Positions 1 through 10,673 of a stretch of DNA of 64,000 bases are shown in pieces. Numbering within the stretch: position 1 is the first letter of the stretch; the number at the start of each line of letters is the position of its first letter. The notes beneath the pieces are model-generated. The model made no database searches. It worked only from the letters and a program-made list of their open reading frames with translations, and was not told where the DNA came from. Source of the DNA: Stereum hirsutum FP-91666 SS1 (lineage: Eukaryota; Basidiomycota; Agaricomycetes; Russulales; Stereaceae). The DNA lies in the NCBI RefSeq assembly GCF_000264905.1, contig NW_006763147.1, positions 665,944-729,943 of the forward strand, written 5' to 3'. A program made the translations under genes and the position numbers.

Positions 1-455
1 TAGCAGAGGCCTTGTGAGGTCTTACCATTCGTGGGAGACAATGGACAAAGGGAGAGGTGGACGAAGGACCGGACTGAGAAGAGGCGGTGGAGACAGAGAG
101 CTCGAGACAGCTGTAGATAGTTGTGGTTCGTGCGAGAAATATGATTGCATGTCCAACTGGCGCATTCACGGCTGTCACGGTGTCAGTCTCCGGACTTGCT
201 CCGGACCGGCACTTGGTCCCGCGGCGCTTCAGCACTTCCTCATATGGTATCAGCATTGACTTGATCCAGCGAAGCGACGCCGGTTACGAACAGCTATATA
301 ACAGCCCTCTCAATCGCCATCCATGACCGTCTCCCTCTTTTATTTCCACTGCCTTCCGCACTCCACCCAAGAATCATGTCCAAGCGGCCCCATTCCGATA
401 TTGCTCTTGCCAAAGGGGCTGACACCGACCCACGCCCGGCACAAGAAGTTCAGTC
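1..455. other. Left edge, no supported gene
   Basis: I see no gene here. A TATA-like TATATAA lies at 295-301 on the plus strand with an ATG at 376. The frame that follows runs antisense into the last exon of the GH28 gene and shows no recognisable protein. A real promoter for a short or noncoding transcript cannot be excluded. Confidence 0.4.
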
Positions 456-2073
456 TCAACCAGAAGCAGCACCGCTGCGATATGCGAAAAATAATGACGA
501 ATTGGGTTTAGTCCTGGTGTTTGACTCTAGGACTGGCCTTACTGACCTGCATGTCAAGCCCAGGCTGCTCGAGTCGTCTATGTTCGAGCACAGAACAGTA
601 GATGTTCCGGAGGGGTTCTTCACCGTGAAGCCTGTGAAAGAGATGTCGCACGTTCCGGCTCCAGGGCAGTTGAGGTTGGCCACCGTCGGGCTATACGTGC
701 TGGAACTGTATATAACGCAACGACCACAAACCACAGCGAAGAGGTCAGTGAACATTCCTCCCTAGAGCATCTCGCAAGAAGAAAGCGAACAAGACGCACG
801 TAGTCCCCGAAAAATTGATAAAGTTTACATCCGTAATGGAGCTAGTGCTGGGATTGGCAGTACAGTTGGCCGCACTTGCGGAATCATAGCAGCTTTGTAT
901 TTGCGCGGCGTAGTCGCTCCCTTGAACGACGACGTTCTCGAAAGTGACGTTTTTGACGGTCGCGGTTCCATGCGATGAACCACCTTCGTAAAGCTTGATG
1001 CCGACGGCTTTGGTGGAGTCGATCATTGTGGCGCCGTTCACGTAGATGTTCTCCACCTATCGTATGAAACAGACGAAGGTCATATGATGCGAATATATTA
1101 TCACTGTCAAGAACTACTCACCGTGTCAGTCGAGCCTTCCCCACCGCCTAGCGAGCCCACGGATATACCTTAAGCACACAAGATAGCGTATTAACGTGGG
1201 GTAGTCTGTGAGAGAGCGATAATGTACCATGAGAACCAGTGCAAGTGATGTCAGTGACGGTGGTAAAGCTTGACCCCGACTTGAATGCTACACAGTCGTC
1301 GTCGTTTACGACTGTGGTGTTGTGAATCGTCACGAACGTGGACAAGCCCACGTCGAATCCGTCGGTATTCTTTGGGACAGCACCATCGTCCTCAACAGCG
1401 GAAAGTTGAAGGCCGGTGTAGATCACATTGGTGGAAGAGCCGGTGACGGAGTGGAAGACATTGGGTGCGTTCTTGAATCTGAGGTTGCTTACGGTGATAC
1501 CCGAGGACTTCTCGATGTACATCAAGGTCGGGCGAGCGTAGTCAGAGTTCGAGGCGAATTCTGTGCGAGGTATATACACCAAGATGTCAAAATCTGGATA
1601 ATAGACGGAGAGGAAAGAGCAGAGGGGAGGAGTGACTCTGGTATGTGATTCAAAGGCGTACCGGTCCAAAACGGTACACCGTTCCCATCAACAAGGCCGG
1701 TGCTAGTCTGCGAAGTGATGGTCGCGCCTGTAACTCCATTGACCAAGATGGCAGCCTGGTTCCCCTCCCAATAGTCCAGATCGTCCGACAGCTTGAGTGT
1801 TCCTTCTATCGCAATGGTGCATCCCGAGCATTCAGAGAGGTCGAGTGTACTCCGAAGTGCGTAGGTGACGCCAGCCGAGAGTACGACGGTACCTGTAGAG
1901 CAAGAGGCGATGGCTGCCTCGATAGCAGGGACGTCATCGGTACCAGCGTTTTGAGCACCAGTAACGGTGCAGGTAGCTCGTCCAGCAATGGAAGGTTCCG
2001 CAGGGGTGGCGGAGACACTCTTGAACAGTGAGGGAAGGGCGAGGAGAGAGGTCAACGCTAGCGATGCGATCAT
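456..2073 (-). CDS. Secreted GH28 pectinase (exo-polygalacturonase-like)
   Basis: Extracellular enzyme of glycoside hydrolase family 28, a right-handed beta-helix that hydrolyses galacturonan backbones of pectin. The ATG at 2071-2073 opens a signal peptide (MIASLALTSLLALPSL...). Joining six exons gives the family motifs in order: NTDGFD, then NDDDCVAFK with the catalytic Asp pair, then GSHGISVGSLGGG with the catalytic His. VGIKLYEGG sits where most polygalacturonases have R-I-K, so the usual Arg is Gly. The last intron (GTCAGT...CGCAG) joins GLTC to a short SGAASG tail ending at 456; without it the protein would read 24 extra unlikely residues. It is divergent from the CE8 gene at 3422, so both act on pectin. 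Exact substrate (homo- or xylogalacturonan) is not determined. Confidence 0.9.
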
Positions 2074-2998
2074 GGCGGCGACGCAAACTGTCCACTACAA
2101 GCGGGTGCAGCAACTTATGCTTGAGTTATGCTGTAGTTATACCGCGTAAGGTTCCCATAGCACGTCTCATGAACGGGAGTATTCTGAAAGCCTCCGGTAT
2201 CATGCATACTCTGCGAAGCGCATGTTGGCGGACCGCTGCGGCGACTGGGAAAATACATGGTAGTCAGCGGTCCCAGAAGTTTTGGTGTTGAGTACTCCTG
2301 GAGAAGCAATGGTCTGGTTCGCATGGAACATAAAGAACAGCACCGAGTGCCACCAGTGGACGAGCTGCAATCCTTGAACGGTCAACTTGGCCCAAGACTC
2401 CTGGGAGTTCCTGGGCCATCGAAGGAGCTTCAAGGTTAAGACATGAGATATAGCGCAGAGTTTGGGTACTTAGATTCGGAGGTCATATCCCAGCAGCGCA
2501 CAGACTGGTAACCGGGTCTCTATAGCCCAGTATGTGACGGCGGCGCGAGTGTGAGCAGCGCATATTGTTGGTGGCAAGTGTTGAAAAAGCCGCGCTGAGT
2601 TGGCGCTGAGCATGTTGAGCTGGTCTCATGACGTAATCACGGTGGGCGCGGTGACTTGTCGGCTGCTGTGGCGTCGCCACATCTCTTCTCAACCTCTTCT
2701 CCTCAACCATCACGATGTCTTTGCTATAGCTACATGCCGCTGTATACTGTCCTCGATCTCCGACTCTCTACTCAAGGTCACCGCAACATGAGACTACACA
2801 TTCATGCCCTTCCATGACTCACAGTGTGGTCGACGTGGCTTGCCCCTAGCTCATGGATACGGTGCTCTCGGTAGGTATTTGAACGGACCGAGGGCGATGT
2901 GCGGATCGTTGAAGCACAAGTACTGGCACCTGCAAGCATGTTTACCCGAAGATAGACAGGCCAAGGCCAGGCTTCTGCAACTAATCTATTGAATTATT
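2074..2998. promoter_or_regulatory. Divergent intergenic region between two pectinase genes
   Basis: This is the upstream region shared by GH28 (minus) and CE8 (plus). A TATAAC-like sequence lies near 2136 on the minus strand, about 60 nt upstream of the GH28 ATG. Short open frames exist on both strands, but none resembles a protein. Confidence 0.4.
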
Positions 2999-3265
2999 AG
3001 ATGTTATCTGCAGCCTGAAAAGTAGACTTTTGAGTTGCAAGGTGACGCAAGCGAACTGTAAAAGTGAGAATTTTAACTAAAATTTCAGTTCGAAGGGGAA
3101 AGTGCAGGCCGGCCGTGATTGGCTGATCGACTCCATTTGGCATGCGTCTGGCACTTACCGAGGGTTCGAAGCGAACTATGAAATAAAAATTGAAGTTTAC
3201 GAGCTCTCAAGCAGCCAATTTGAAGCTCATAGAACCTCTCGGTTTTCAGGCTGCAGATAACATCT
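2999..3265. mobile_element. MITE-like element with 23-bp perfect terminal inverted repeats
   Basis: The 23 bases at 2999-3021 (starting AGATGTTATCTGCAG) are exactly the reverse complement of 3243-3265. The 221 bp between them are AT-rich and have no coding capacity. The repeats are flanked on both sides by ATT, a possible 3-bp target-site duplication. This is the structure of a non-autonomous DNA transposon. It sits 157 bp upstream of the CE8 start codon, between the two pectinase genes. I see no second copy in the window, and the superfamily is not assigned. Confidence 0.8.
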
Positions 3266-3364
3266 ATTAGACCTATGATCACAAGGAAAGGTTTGATGCC
3301 TCGGGGTCGCCTGATTGTAACGCTGCGTAGCAACATTGACTTACTCGGAACCTAACTTACCACA

Positions 3365-3371
3365 TATATAA
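3365..3371 (+). promoter_or_regulatory. TATA box of the CE8 gene
   Basis: TATATAA lies 51 nt upstream of the ATG at 3422, a spacing typical of strongly regulated fungal secreted-enzyme genes. It lies downstream of the MITE, so the core promoter is intact. Confidence 0.6.
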
Positions 3372-3421
3372 TCTGCGTGCACGTTGAAATAGAACGAACC
3401 TCTTGACTTTCATTTGGCGTC

Positions 3422-3886
3422 ATGTACTCGTTCGCCGTCTTCAACCTGATAACGTTGTTTCTACTTCCTGCGCTTGTCTTGTGTGCGTCTAGAACGAGTC
3501 CTCCCTCAGGCTCCATCGTCGTGAGACAAAGTGGCACAGAGTCCGGTCAATTCAGGTACGCTCTATTCTGTCATATTTCAACAAGTTTCACTGACCATGA
3601 AGGGGGTTCTGACAGTACAATCAGCGCCGCAGTAGCGTCGCTCTCCGGAACTGCAAGCGCGAGTATCTTCGTCTATCCGGGGACGTATACCGAGCAGGTC
3701 GTTGTGGACTATGGCGGACCTCTCACCATCTACGGGTACACAACCGAGTGAGCTTAATTTCTAATCTTCGATGATAACATACGTTTCGCGGCTGATTCTC
3801 AGATTGTCATCGTCGTCAGTACTGGGTCCTATAAGAACAATGAAGTGACCATCACGAATAATCTGAACGCTCAGGACGACGGGGTC
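3422..3886 (+). pseudogene. CE8 pectin methylesterase, 5' half (gene split by inversion)
   Basis: N-terminal third of a secreted carbohydrate esterase family 8 enzyme, which removes methyl esters from pectin. Three exons: 3422-3555, 3616-3747 and from 3820. They encode a signal peptide (MYSFAVFNLITLFLLPALV...), then SGTESGQFSTISAAVASL, the family motif PGTYTEQVVV, and YGYTTDTGSYKNNEVTITNN ending in LNAQDDG at about 3883. CE8 proteins normally continue with G-x-N-D-A-x-x-LR-A; here the frame hits a stop within four codons and no CE8 sequence follows on this strand. The continuation is on the opposite strand, starting at about 5079. Splice signals, TATA box and start are intact, so the break looks recent. 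Confidence 0.88.
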
Positions 3887-5079
3887 AGTCTCACTTGATC
3901 TTTGAGTCTGATCTACCTAGCGATGTTGACCTCGTGTATGGACCTATCTTAGGGGCCCTGTGAGGTGGACAGTTGAGACTTTGAGACGTTTTTGGAATAT
4001 TTATTTACTCCCCTTCTGGAGTATGTTATTGGATCAATGTACCTTACATGTAGACCGTTTGGCGCACTAGTACCAGACTCTCATATTTCGCGAGTGGCTC
4101 GCTTCCTGATCTACCCACAGCCTGCCCTTGTGAAGTACAAGTAGTCCGCGCACATATCTGAATACCCAGTTACCACTCAAACAATCAGTAGGTTTCGTCG
4201 ATCCAGTCCCCATAATCAGGAATCACGGTTGACAACTGGATCATCGAAGTCAACGTTGTCTCCGTAACCCTCTGCGAAGTGTCTGATCCAGCGCCCGTGT
4301 TGTCGTACTCCTCGAATATCCTGCTCATCGGAGATATATAAAGTCGTCAGCAGCATGATGAGCGGCAGAGGAGTAGGACACTGACGGTTCAGCCGGGTCC
4401 GCAAGCGTCGTCCAACCCGCAGGATTAATGATGTCTGATAGGGAGCTTCTTTGGAAGACCACTCGAGCGTATTCTCGCCATGGCCTGTATAGAGTGTCAG
4501 CATGTAATAAAGACCGGAGATGATGGGACTCCATATGCGATGTACCTTCCCAGGTAGACTTTCTCCGTGAGGTCTAAACTAGAATTAGCGGCGACGACGT
4601 CTGAAGAATCGATTACATAGTACGACGCGTCGGTGGTGCTATCGCGAGAGCTGGCTGTAATGGCACCTCCCCCTAAAACGCGTGTAAAGAATGAGCATCG
4701 TCGATGGAACACTTCGGGTCCGTGAGCTTGTGGAGAACCTACCGTTCGATGCCAGTATACATTCCCCAAACCAAGCGCTCGCGCCTCCGTAGATGTAATC
4801 CACCGCACCCTCGATGTAACAATTGCTGTAGTACTGATATCCACTATTTGCAAGTAGGGTATCCTGGGGCAATTGTCAGCGGCCCGTCATCACTAGTACG
4901 AGGAGGCTGGTTCTCGCCTGATAACTAGTCATACTACAGCCGTAATAGCCCTGATGGCTATTGTGGGCGGATAGAGCAGTGGCTTGTTTGCCCGAGCCAT
5001 AGGTGTTGGCGACGTTGATATTGTATAGGTTGAAGTACGTGGATTCCGCACGAAGAGTCGCACAGGCATCGTTACCGAC
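3886..5079. other. Inverted segment carrying the CE8 3' half
   Basis: The plus-strand CE8 reading ends at ...DDG plus GTC (3884-3886), and the minus-strand reading begins with GTC GGT AAC GAT (5079 downward). Inverting this segment would place QDDG directly before VGNDACATLRAES in the same frame. The shared GTC is a possible 3-bp microhomology at the breakpoints. I see no long inverted repeats at the ends. The roughly 300 bp at 3887-4184 would be the original 3' flank of the gene. Confidence 0.8.
4185..5079 (-). pseudogene. CE8 pectin methylesterase, 3' half in opposite orientation
   Basis: Reads from about 5079 down to a TGA at 4185-4187 and supplies exactly what the plus-strand half lacks. 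In order: NDACATLRAES, YNINVANTYG, GKQATALSA, SMTSYQ|DTLLANSGYQYYS, AVDYIYGGASAWFGE, GGAITASSR, VYLGRPWREYARVVF, and a C-terminus ending GDWIDETY. The catalytic and structural residues of the family (Q and D of Q-DTL, the D of DYIYG, the R of LGRPW) are all present. The intron inside YQ|DTL (about 4864-4917, 54 nt) starts with GC instead of GT. No start codon or signal peptide precedes this half, so it cannot be made as a secreted enzyme as it stands. Confidence 0.88.
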
Positions 5080-5184
5080 GCAAAGATAGCGGGCCACACC
5101 GCATTAGTGCCACACAACACCATCCCGCACTCCAACCTCCTTCGCTACGGTCTTCAAAAAAACTACGATGTTAACAACACACCA

Positions 5185-7398
5185 CTAAGCCTTGCACCTC
5201 AAGTCTCCTCCAACCATAGCGATCGCCGCGCCAAGACACCACCCCAACTCCGTCCCATCGATCTGCTTTCCAATCTCCACCGTCCTCTCGTCGCCAAACT
5301 CATACCCCAGCCTCAACAGCGCATGCATGAACGTCAAATCCAGACAATGCTCCGGCCTTCCTTCCAATTCCTCCAAAGCCGTCGGATTACCAGCAAATGC
5401 CTTATTCCATTCCGATGGACCCAGACAGACAGTCTGTGCGAGGGAGGCAAGCGAGGAGACGGTGATTGGGTCTTGGGATTGTGTGGAACCGGGGATGGTG
5501 GGAGGGAGGAGGGGTTGGAGACGGTCATAGAAGTAGGAGAGGAGGAGGATTTTGCCTTGAGGGAAGGTATCAAGGATAGAGGGTTGGTAGACGCCGTCAA
5601 AAGAGCAAGGTTTGGTCTCGCAGATACTAGAATGAGATATCAGCATGTGGTCAGGGCGAGGTGGCTAGTGAGAACGACTTACGCATCCTTCGCCATGACA
5701 AGCTGTACAATGCGGTTACAAGCCTCGAAGCCACCGACATCCTCGCCGACCATGGTGACATTTCTCGGCCTGCTCACCTCATCTCCTGAAAGTCCAACCG
5801 TCCTCTTAGTACCCCTCGCCAAACAAGGATTCCCGATCTCTTCCCTGCCGCCCTTGTTGGTCCTAATAGAGGCCATGAACTCTACAAGACGGTGGACGCT
5901 CTCCCTAGCTCTCATGAGGCCATATCCGAGATACGAGTGCTGGTATAGGACATGTTTCTTCCCTCCGAATTTGAGCTCGTATTTGTGGTCTCCGTCCGCG
6001 AGCCCGACGGCATCGTCCTGCTTGAAGATAGGCTGGAACACGATCTGCGTACTCGCACCTCCAAGATCAAGGACAGCGTAGGTCGGAGCGCCAACGGGAG
6101 AATCGGCACGGATAGTGTCCAGGAGGTAGTTCGCCGTGATCCAAGCATAGACGCCCTCGTCTTTGCCGTCCATGATCATCACTCCCTGATCATCTTCGTC
6201 CGCAATCGGGAATGGATACTCTTCCCGCAATCTGCGTCTTACTGCTGCCAAAATATCCGCGCTATCCGCCGCCCCAAGCAGCCGAAGTCCAGCGGTTGCC
6301 TTCACCTGCACCGGCGTACATTTCCTCAAACTTTCAGGCACAGTCTGCATCGCCGTGTCGAGCAAGACGTCCAAGCTCTTCGCCGCCTCTTCTGGACGAC
6401 CTTTGTATGACGAGAGGCCGCCCTTAATCATTTTGAATACCTCATACTCGTATGCTGGCGAGGGTCCACAGTTGTGGAATTTATAGACGTGAATGCGTGA
6501 GCCCGTGGAACCGGCGTCTATCATAAGCGCATACTGAACGAGAGGCGAGGAGGGGTTATATGGTGTTTTGCAGTAGACGGTGCCGAGGTGGTCTGGGTCG
6601 GTTTCGTAGGAAGTCGGTCGGGATGATGGTGGTTGAGGACGCGATGGGGTACTGCCCACGGGTGTAGGATAGTCGGGTTCTGGCTCTGAAGGTCCCGGGA
6701 GTGGGTCCAGGTCGACATGGGAAATGTCTGGCGCTTTCCAGCCTAGAAGAATATATTACACATTAGCGTATTGTATCGAATACTATGAGCAGTACGAAGC
6801 ATAAATAAAGGATGGGTGAAAATTTTCGCTTGCGGTGAATAGTACTCAGACGCAGATAGAGCGTCGTTCAACAGATCAAGCATCTTTAACCATTCGCAAA
6901 AGACATGATCTAGTCATAAAGTATCGCTTTACACCGTTTTGTACAGAGCTCAAGGAGAGTGCACAAGCATTTAAACAGCCAAAATCAAGTAACGAACTTA
7001 CCTCCTTGACCACCATCCATCCCCGTTCCTGCGGGGCTTGCTTCCTTCCCGTTCCCATTTCTCTGGAATACCCACACGACGCCAATAAAGCACGTTATAC
7101 CCAGTGCAATCTTCTTCCACCCCAGATTCCTCAACATACCCTGCCTCACATTTCCGGCGCCACGTCCAGTCTCCAACCGTTCATATGCTGCCGACCGCGG
7201 CGAGATCATCTCGTCGTGGATACCGTCCGACTCGTAGTCCCCCGCGCTTTTTAATAAGGTTGAAAGGGAGTGACCGTCCAGCGCCTCGCCTGTAGAACGT
7301 TGACGGTGATGAAGAGATGCCGAAGAAATGGAGTTCGAAGTCGTAGATGATGGTGTCAAGGGAAGACTGGTGGGGGACTCGCCACTTGCAGCTGGCAT
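5185..7398 (-). CDS. GDA1: Golgi nucleoside diphosphatase (GDA1/CD39 family)
   Basis: Type II membrane enzyme of the Golgi lumen that converts GDP (and UDP) to GMP. It drives nucleotide-sugar exchange for glycosylation. Exon 1 starts at the ATG at 7396-7398 and encodes a Ser/Thr-rich cytosolic tail and one membrane segment (KKIALGITCFIGVVWVF). An intron of about 255 nt, long for this window, separates it from the luminal exons. The apyrase conserved regions follow: DAGSTGSR, ATAGLR, GKDEGVYAWITANYLL, VLDLGGASTQI and GWCLGAAIAM close to the end, so the catalytic set is complete. It runs tail-to-tail with the inverted CE8 segment; one inversion breakpoint lies only about 105 bp past its stop codon and may have changed its 3' UTR. 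A partial copy of its 5' region lies at 12313-12475. Confidence 0.92.
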
Positions 7399-7917
7399 CT
7401 GCCAAGCACCGTTCCCGTACGCCACCGTGAGATGGGTGCCACCCACTTCGGCTTCAGCCGCAGAATGAAACTCCGATCAATTTGCCGCTGCCACCGCTTT
7501 GCTCGGCCTCGTCGATTGGCGGCGTGTATTCAACAATATCTGTCCACTCCTATTACTGAGCGGACGTACAAACAGAGACAATGTAACAGCGATACAATTG
7601 ATGAATCCTGGGACCAGCACCTTGGGAAACTTGGAGGATAAGTACGACAGTCATTCTCGACAGATCGACTCGACAAGTCGTCCATACTTTGTCCATACCA
7701 ATAAACTTGAACCAGGGGTGCACGCTGTTTACACAGTACTCGAGTGATCCACAAAAATCTTTTAACGAAAATATTGGTACATTCAAACACAAGTGATCCC
7801 ACCACCTTTCCGAACATGATAAGTACTTATCCTACATTTCATTCCCCGAGTCGAGTCTCAAAAATCAGAATAGAACGCAAATACTCGCCGAACAGTACGA
7901 TACAATTTTCAAAGCCT
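7399..7917. other. Intergenic, GDA1 upstream region
   Basis: Holds the GDA1 promoter (minus) and the 3' flank of the next minus-strand gene. The part nearest GDA1 (to about 7475) is duplicated near 12430-12475. No gene is seen. Confidence 0.4.
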
Positions 7918-10248
7918 CTAGTTAGGAACTTCCAAACCATGGCCCCCAGGAATAACCGTGCAGATCTCTGGGTCTCTCTCAAACTCGCCCGATTTATCGA
8001 GGCGGAAGACATAGACTGCCTCGACCATGCCATTCTTTCTCCTACGCGTAGTGCGGCTGCCATCCCCTCCTGTGTCCAGCACGGTGTATTCATCCTCGCC
8101 TTGCAAATGCATGCCCGCACGGTTGGCGACGAAGACTTTGATCTTGGATTTGGAAGTGTTAGTAATGCGTGCCGTGTCGCTACCATCGGATGTCGCACCC
8201 TCCCACAAATCCACGATCTTCTGTGAGAGCCTCAGCGCAAGAGCGACGAGGGTCAAAGTAGGGTTGACCTCTGGGGAGACGGGGAAAACGGAGAGGTCGC
8301 AAACGTATACGCCATGATAGCCGATGAGTCGAAGATCCTTATCCACACAACCGATCATAGTGTCTTCGCGGCGCATGGGGAGAGTCCCGAGATCGTACGC
8401 AATACCTCCTAGCTCTAGAAACTTGAAGAAGGGCTCACGTGGGCCGGGGGAAGCGTCACCCGGGAACTCTACGCTGAGCACCTTCTCCAACGTGTCTATG
8501 GCATCCGTGGCCACAGCCTTGAGAGAATCAGTGTGGCGCTTTTTGCTACTCCTAGCCTGGCTGGTAACGACAGGCTCATCGTCGACCATCTCGATTGAGA
8601 TTCTCGAGTCGAGAGGCTTGGGGCGCATGAATGCGATAACCCACTTGGGGATGTCGTCGTACCAGTGGACGCGACCGCGTGGAAGAATAGGGGAAGTGTC
8701 GATAGACATATTCACGTGTATGGTCTCGTTGGGGAGGCGCATGTACTTTTGCAACTTCGTTGAGCGAATGTCGGGACGGTCGCTAGGAACGCAGTAGCGG
8801 AAGTGTTGAGTTCTAAAGACGATGTCGTGACCGGTGAGATGAAGGCCGCCCTGCTCCTTCAAATCCACCCCACTCCGAAGAAGTATCGCAGGCGATGCAA
8901 TACTTCCTGCAGCGAGCACAACGCGTCCTTCCGGGTTGAGGGAGATATATGAAACCTTGCCGCCAGCGCTGTGAACCATGACACCGGTGACCGTGGTCCG
9001 CTCGTGTTTGTCGAAGGTGAGCGATCGCACCTCCGTCTCGAGCAATATTTTGAAATGGGGATGATCCCTTTCCTTCTTGTACGCGTCCTTCGGCGTGTCG
9101 CCACCTTGTGAGGAGGGAAGCTGCCTGAGTTCGGATGTGATGCAGCCCCCTTGCCACTGCTCCTCATCATGTTCAAGCGATTGGTTCAGCTGCTTTATGA
9201 GTCGAGCTGTAATGGAGCCCTCCCTGGGCGTATGGACTGCCTCGGGTATGAGTGCCTCCGCTTTCGTATAGTATTCATTGACGAGACCGTCACGAACAGA
9301 GGTCGGGAAGTACTTTGTCAGAACGTCCTTGTGGATGCGAGAGGCGAAGGGTGCCCAAGTTGCATTGTGACCTCCGAAGTAGTACATGGAGTTGCCAGTC
9401 CATCGCCGGTCAACTGCGTCTGACGAGATATGAGATCCGTGATGGTCGCCCTGCTGCCCGGGAGTCGTTAGCTAGATCAGAGGGCGGCATTAAGGGAAAG
9501 TCAGTGGAAAACGAGACTTACCCGTTCAATGACAAGGATGGATTTGGCCTTGTTGCACAGTTCTCTGGCATTAATACCTCCACTGATCCCATGGCCTACT
9601 ATGATGATATCGTATGTCTCGGACTCTGCTTGTTCGATGTGTATTCTACGGGATGGATCTTTATTGGAACTTTCTTTGTCGTCGGGCTGTGATCCACAAG
9701 ATGAGAACTAGTTATTCTTAATAATAGAACATTAAGGGACGAACAAAAGCATCAATTTCGTCGCTCGCGGCCGAAGGCAAAGATTTGAGGCTGTCAGGAC
9801 CTTGGGCGGAGACGTCTTTGTCGCTGGGCTGTAATTTGCAAGGTAAGCAGTTATTATTTTGACTAATAGCGCAGTAATGGACGAACAGAAACATCAGTTT
9901 TGCCAGTCGTGGCCGTGGACAAAGTTCTGGAGGATTCAGGGCCTTTAGTGGAGGCTTCTTTGTCGCTGGGCTGTAATTAGCAAAGTGAGCGATTGTTATT
10001 TTGGGTGATGAAGCAGTAATGGGCGAACAGAGCCATGCATTTCGCCAACCATGGCGGGATCGGACAAAGATTTGAAGGAATCTGGCTTGCTATCCTGTAA
10101 TGGACGAAGTGAGGAATGATCATTTGTGACAGCGAAGACGTGGACTTGCGAGGGTATCCTCCTCATCTCTCCCAGGAGGTACGGCGCCAGAGGTAGAGGA
10201 TGTGTTTATCGCGCCATAGACAGTACCCTTAGGGGCAGACGTTGTCAT
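7918..10248 (-). CDS. GMC-type flavoprotein, pyranose 2-oxidase-like
   Basis: FAD-dependent oxidoreductase resembling pyranose oxidases. I start it at the ATG at 10246-10248. Small phase-0 exons at 10183-10248, 10029-10094, 9887-9970 and 9745-9828 lead to the exon at 9522-9686 with the dinucleotide-binding motif YDIIIVGHGISGG. A short intron then joins it to the long exon ending at 7918. That exon shows GGHNATW, RVVLAAGSIASPAILLRSG and the C-terminal EVNPTLTLVALAL, with the Asn of the NPTLT motif kept. Where GMC enzymes carry the catalytic His (GG-x-x-H-x-x-G) this protein reads GGIAYDLGT, so a Tyr occupies or neighbours that site. No signal peptide is seen. The substrate is unknown and activity is uncertain because of the His change. 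Confidence 0.82.
9603..10107. repeat. 142-bp tandem repeat carrying one exon and one intron per unit
   Basis: Acceptor sites of successive exons lie at 9686, 9828 and 9970, exactly 142 bp apart. The next one upstream lies at 10094, 124 bp further, its exon being 18 bp shorter. Each unit holds an 84-nt phase-0 exon beginning PSDK or PDDK and a 58-nt intron that starts GTTCGTCC or GTTCGCCC and ends at an ACAG acceptor. Copies differ at many silent and replacement sites, so the array is not new. It lengthens the N-terminal Ser/Asp/Lys-rich linker of the flavoprotein. Confidence 0.85.
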
Positions 10249-10635
10249 GATGAGTCAGGTTTACTGTTTCTTCAATGAACGCTGCTTGTTGTGGGGGATG
10301 AGTAAATGTCGCCGGAAGGACCTGGCGTTTAAATACAAACTATATCTTCCCTGGATAGGTGTAGCTGTCTTTGGAACAACTGTGGACGACGATGAGAGCG
10401 GCCCCGAATACCACATGCCTCCCCACGGATATCCTCGTGTCGCATGGCAGATACACTGAATCCACCTTACGGTAACATCTGGACTGCTCGAATACACCCT
10501 GTCAACTATATTGAGTTGCTTCAGGGCTATTCTTCGAGCTTGAATGGCTGCTATGATTGAAAGAAGACTAGTGCCTCGTAATACGACAGTCGTCTCTATA
10601 TTTCTACCCACCACTTCAGGAGGCAGAAGTTATCC

Positions 10636-10673
<38 letters not shown>

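Noticed and set aside
376..765. Plus-strand frame with ATG and an upstream TATA-like sequence
   Set aside because: It is antisense to the last exons of GH28 and shows no protein-like composition or family motif.
3422..5097. Two independent convergent CE8 genes, each truncated
   Set aside because: The halves complement each other exactly at one residue with no duplicated part, so a single inverted gene is simpler.
5107..6081. Long plus-strand frame of 324 codons
   Set aside because: It is antisense to the GDA1 exons; the minus strand has all apyrase motifs.
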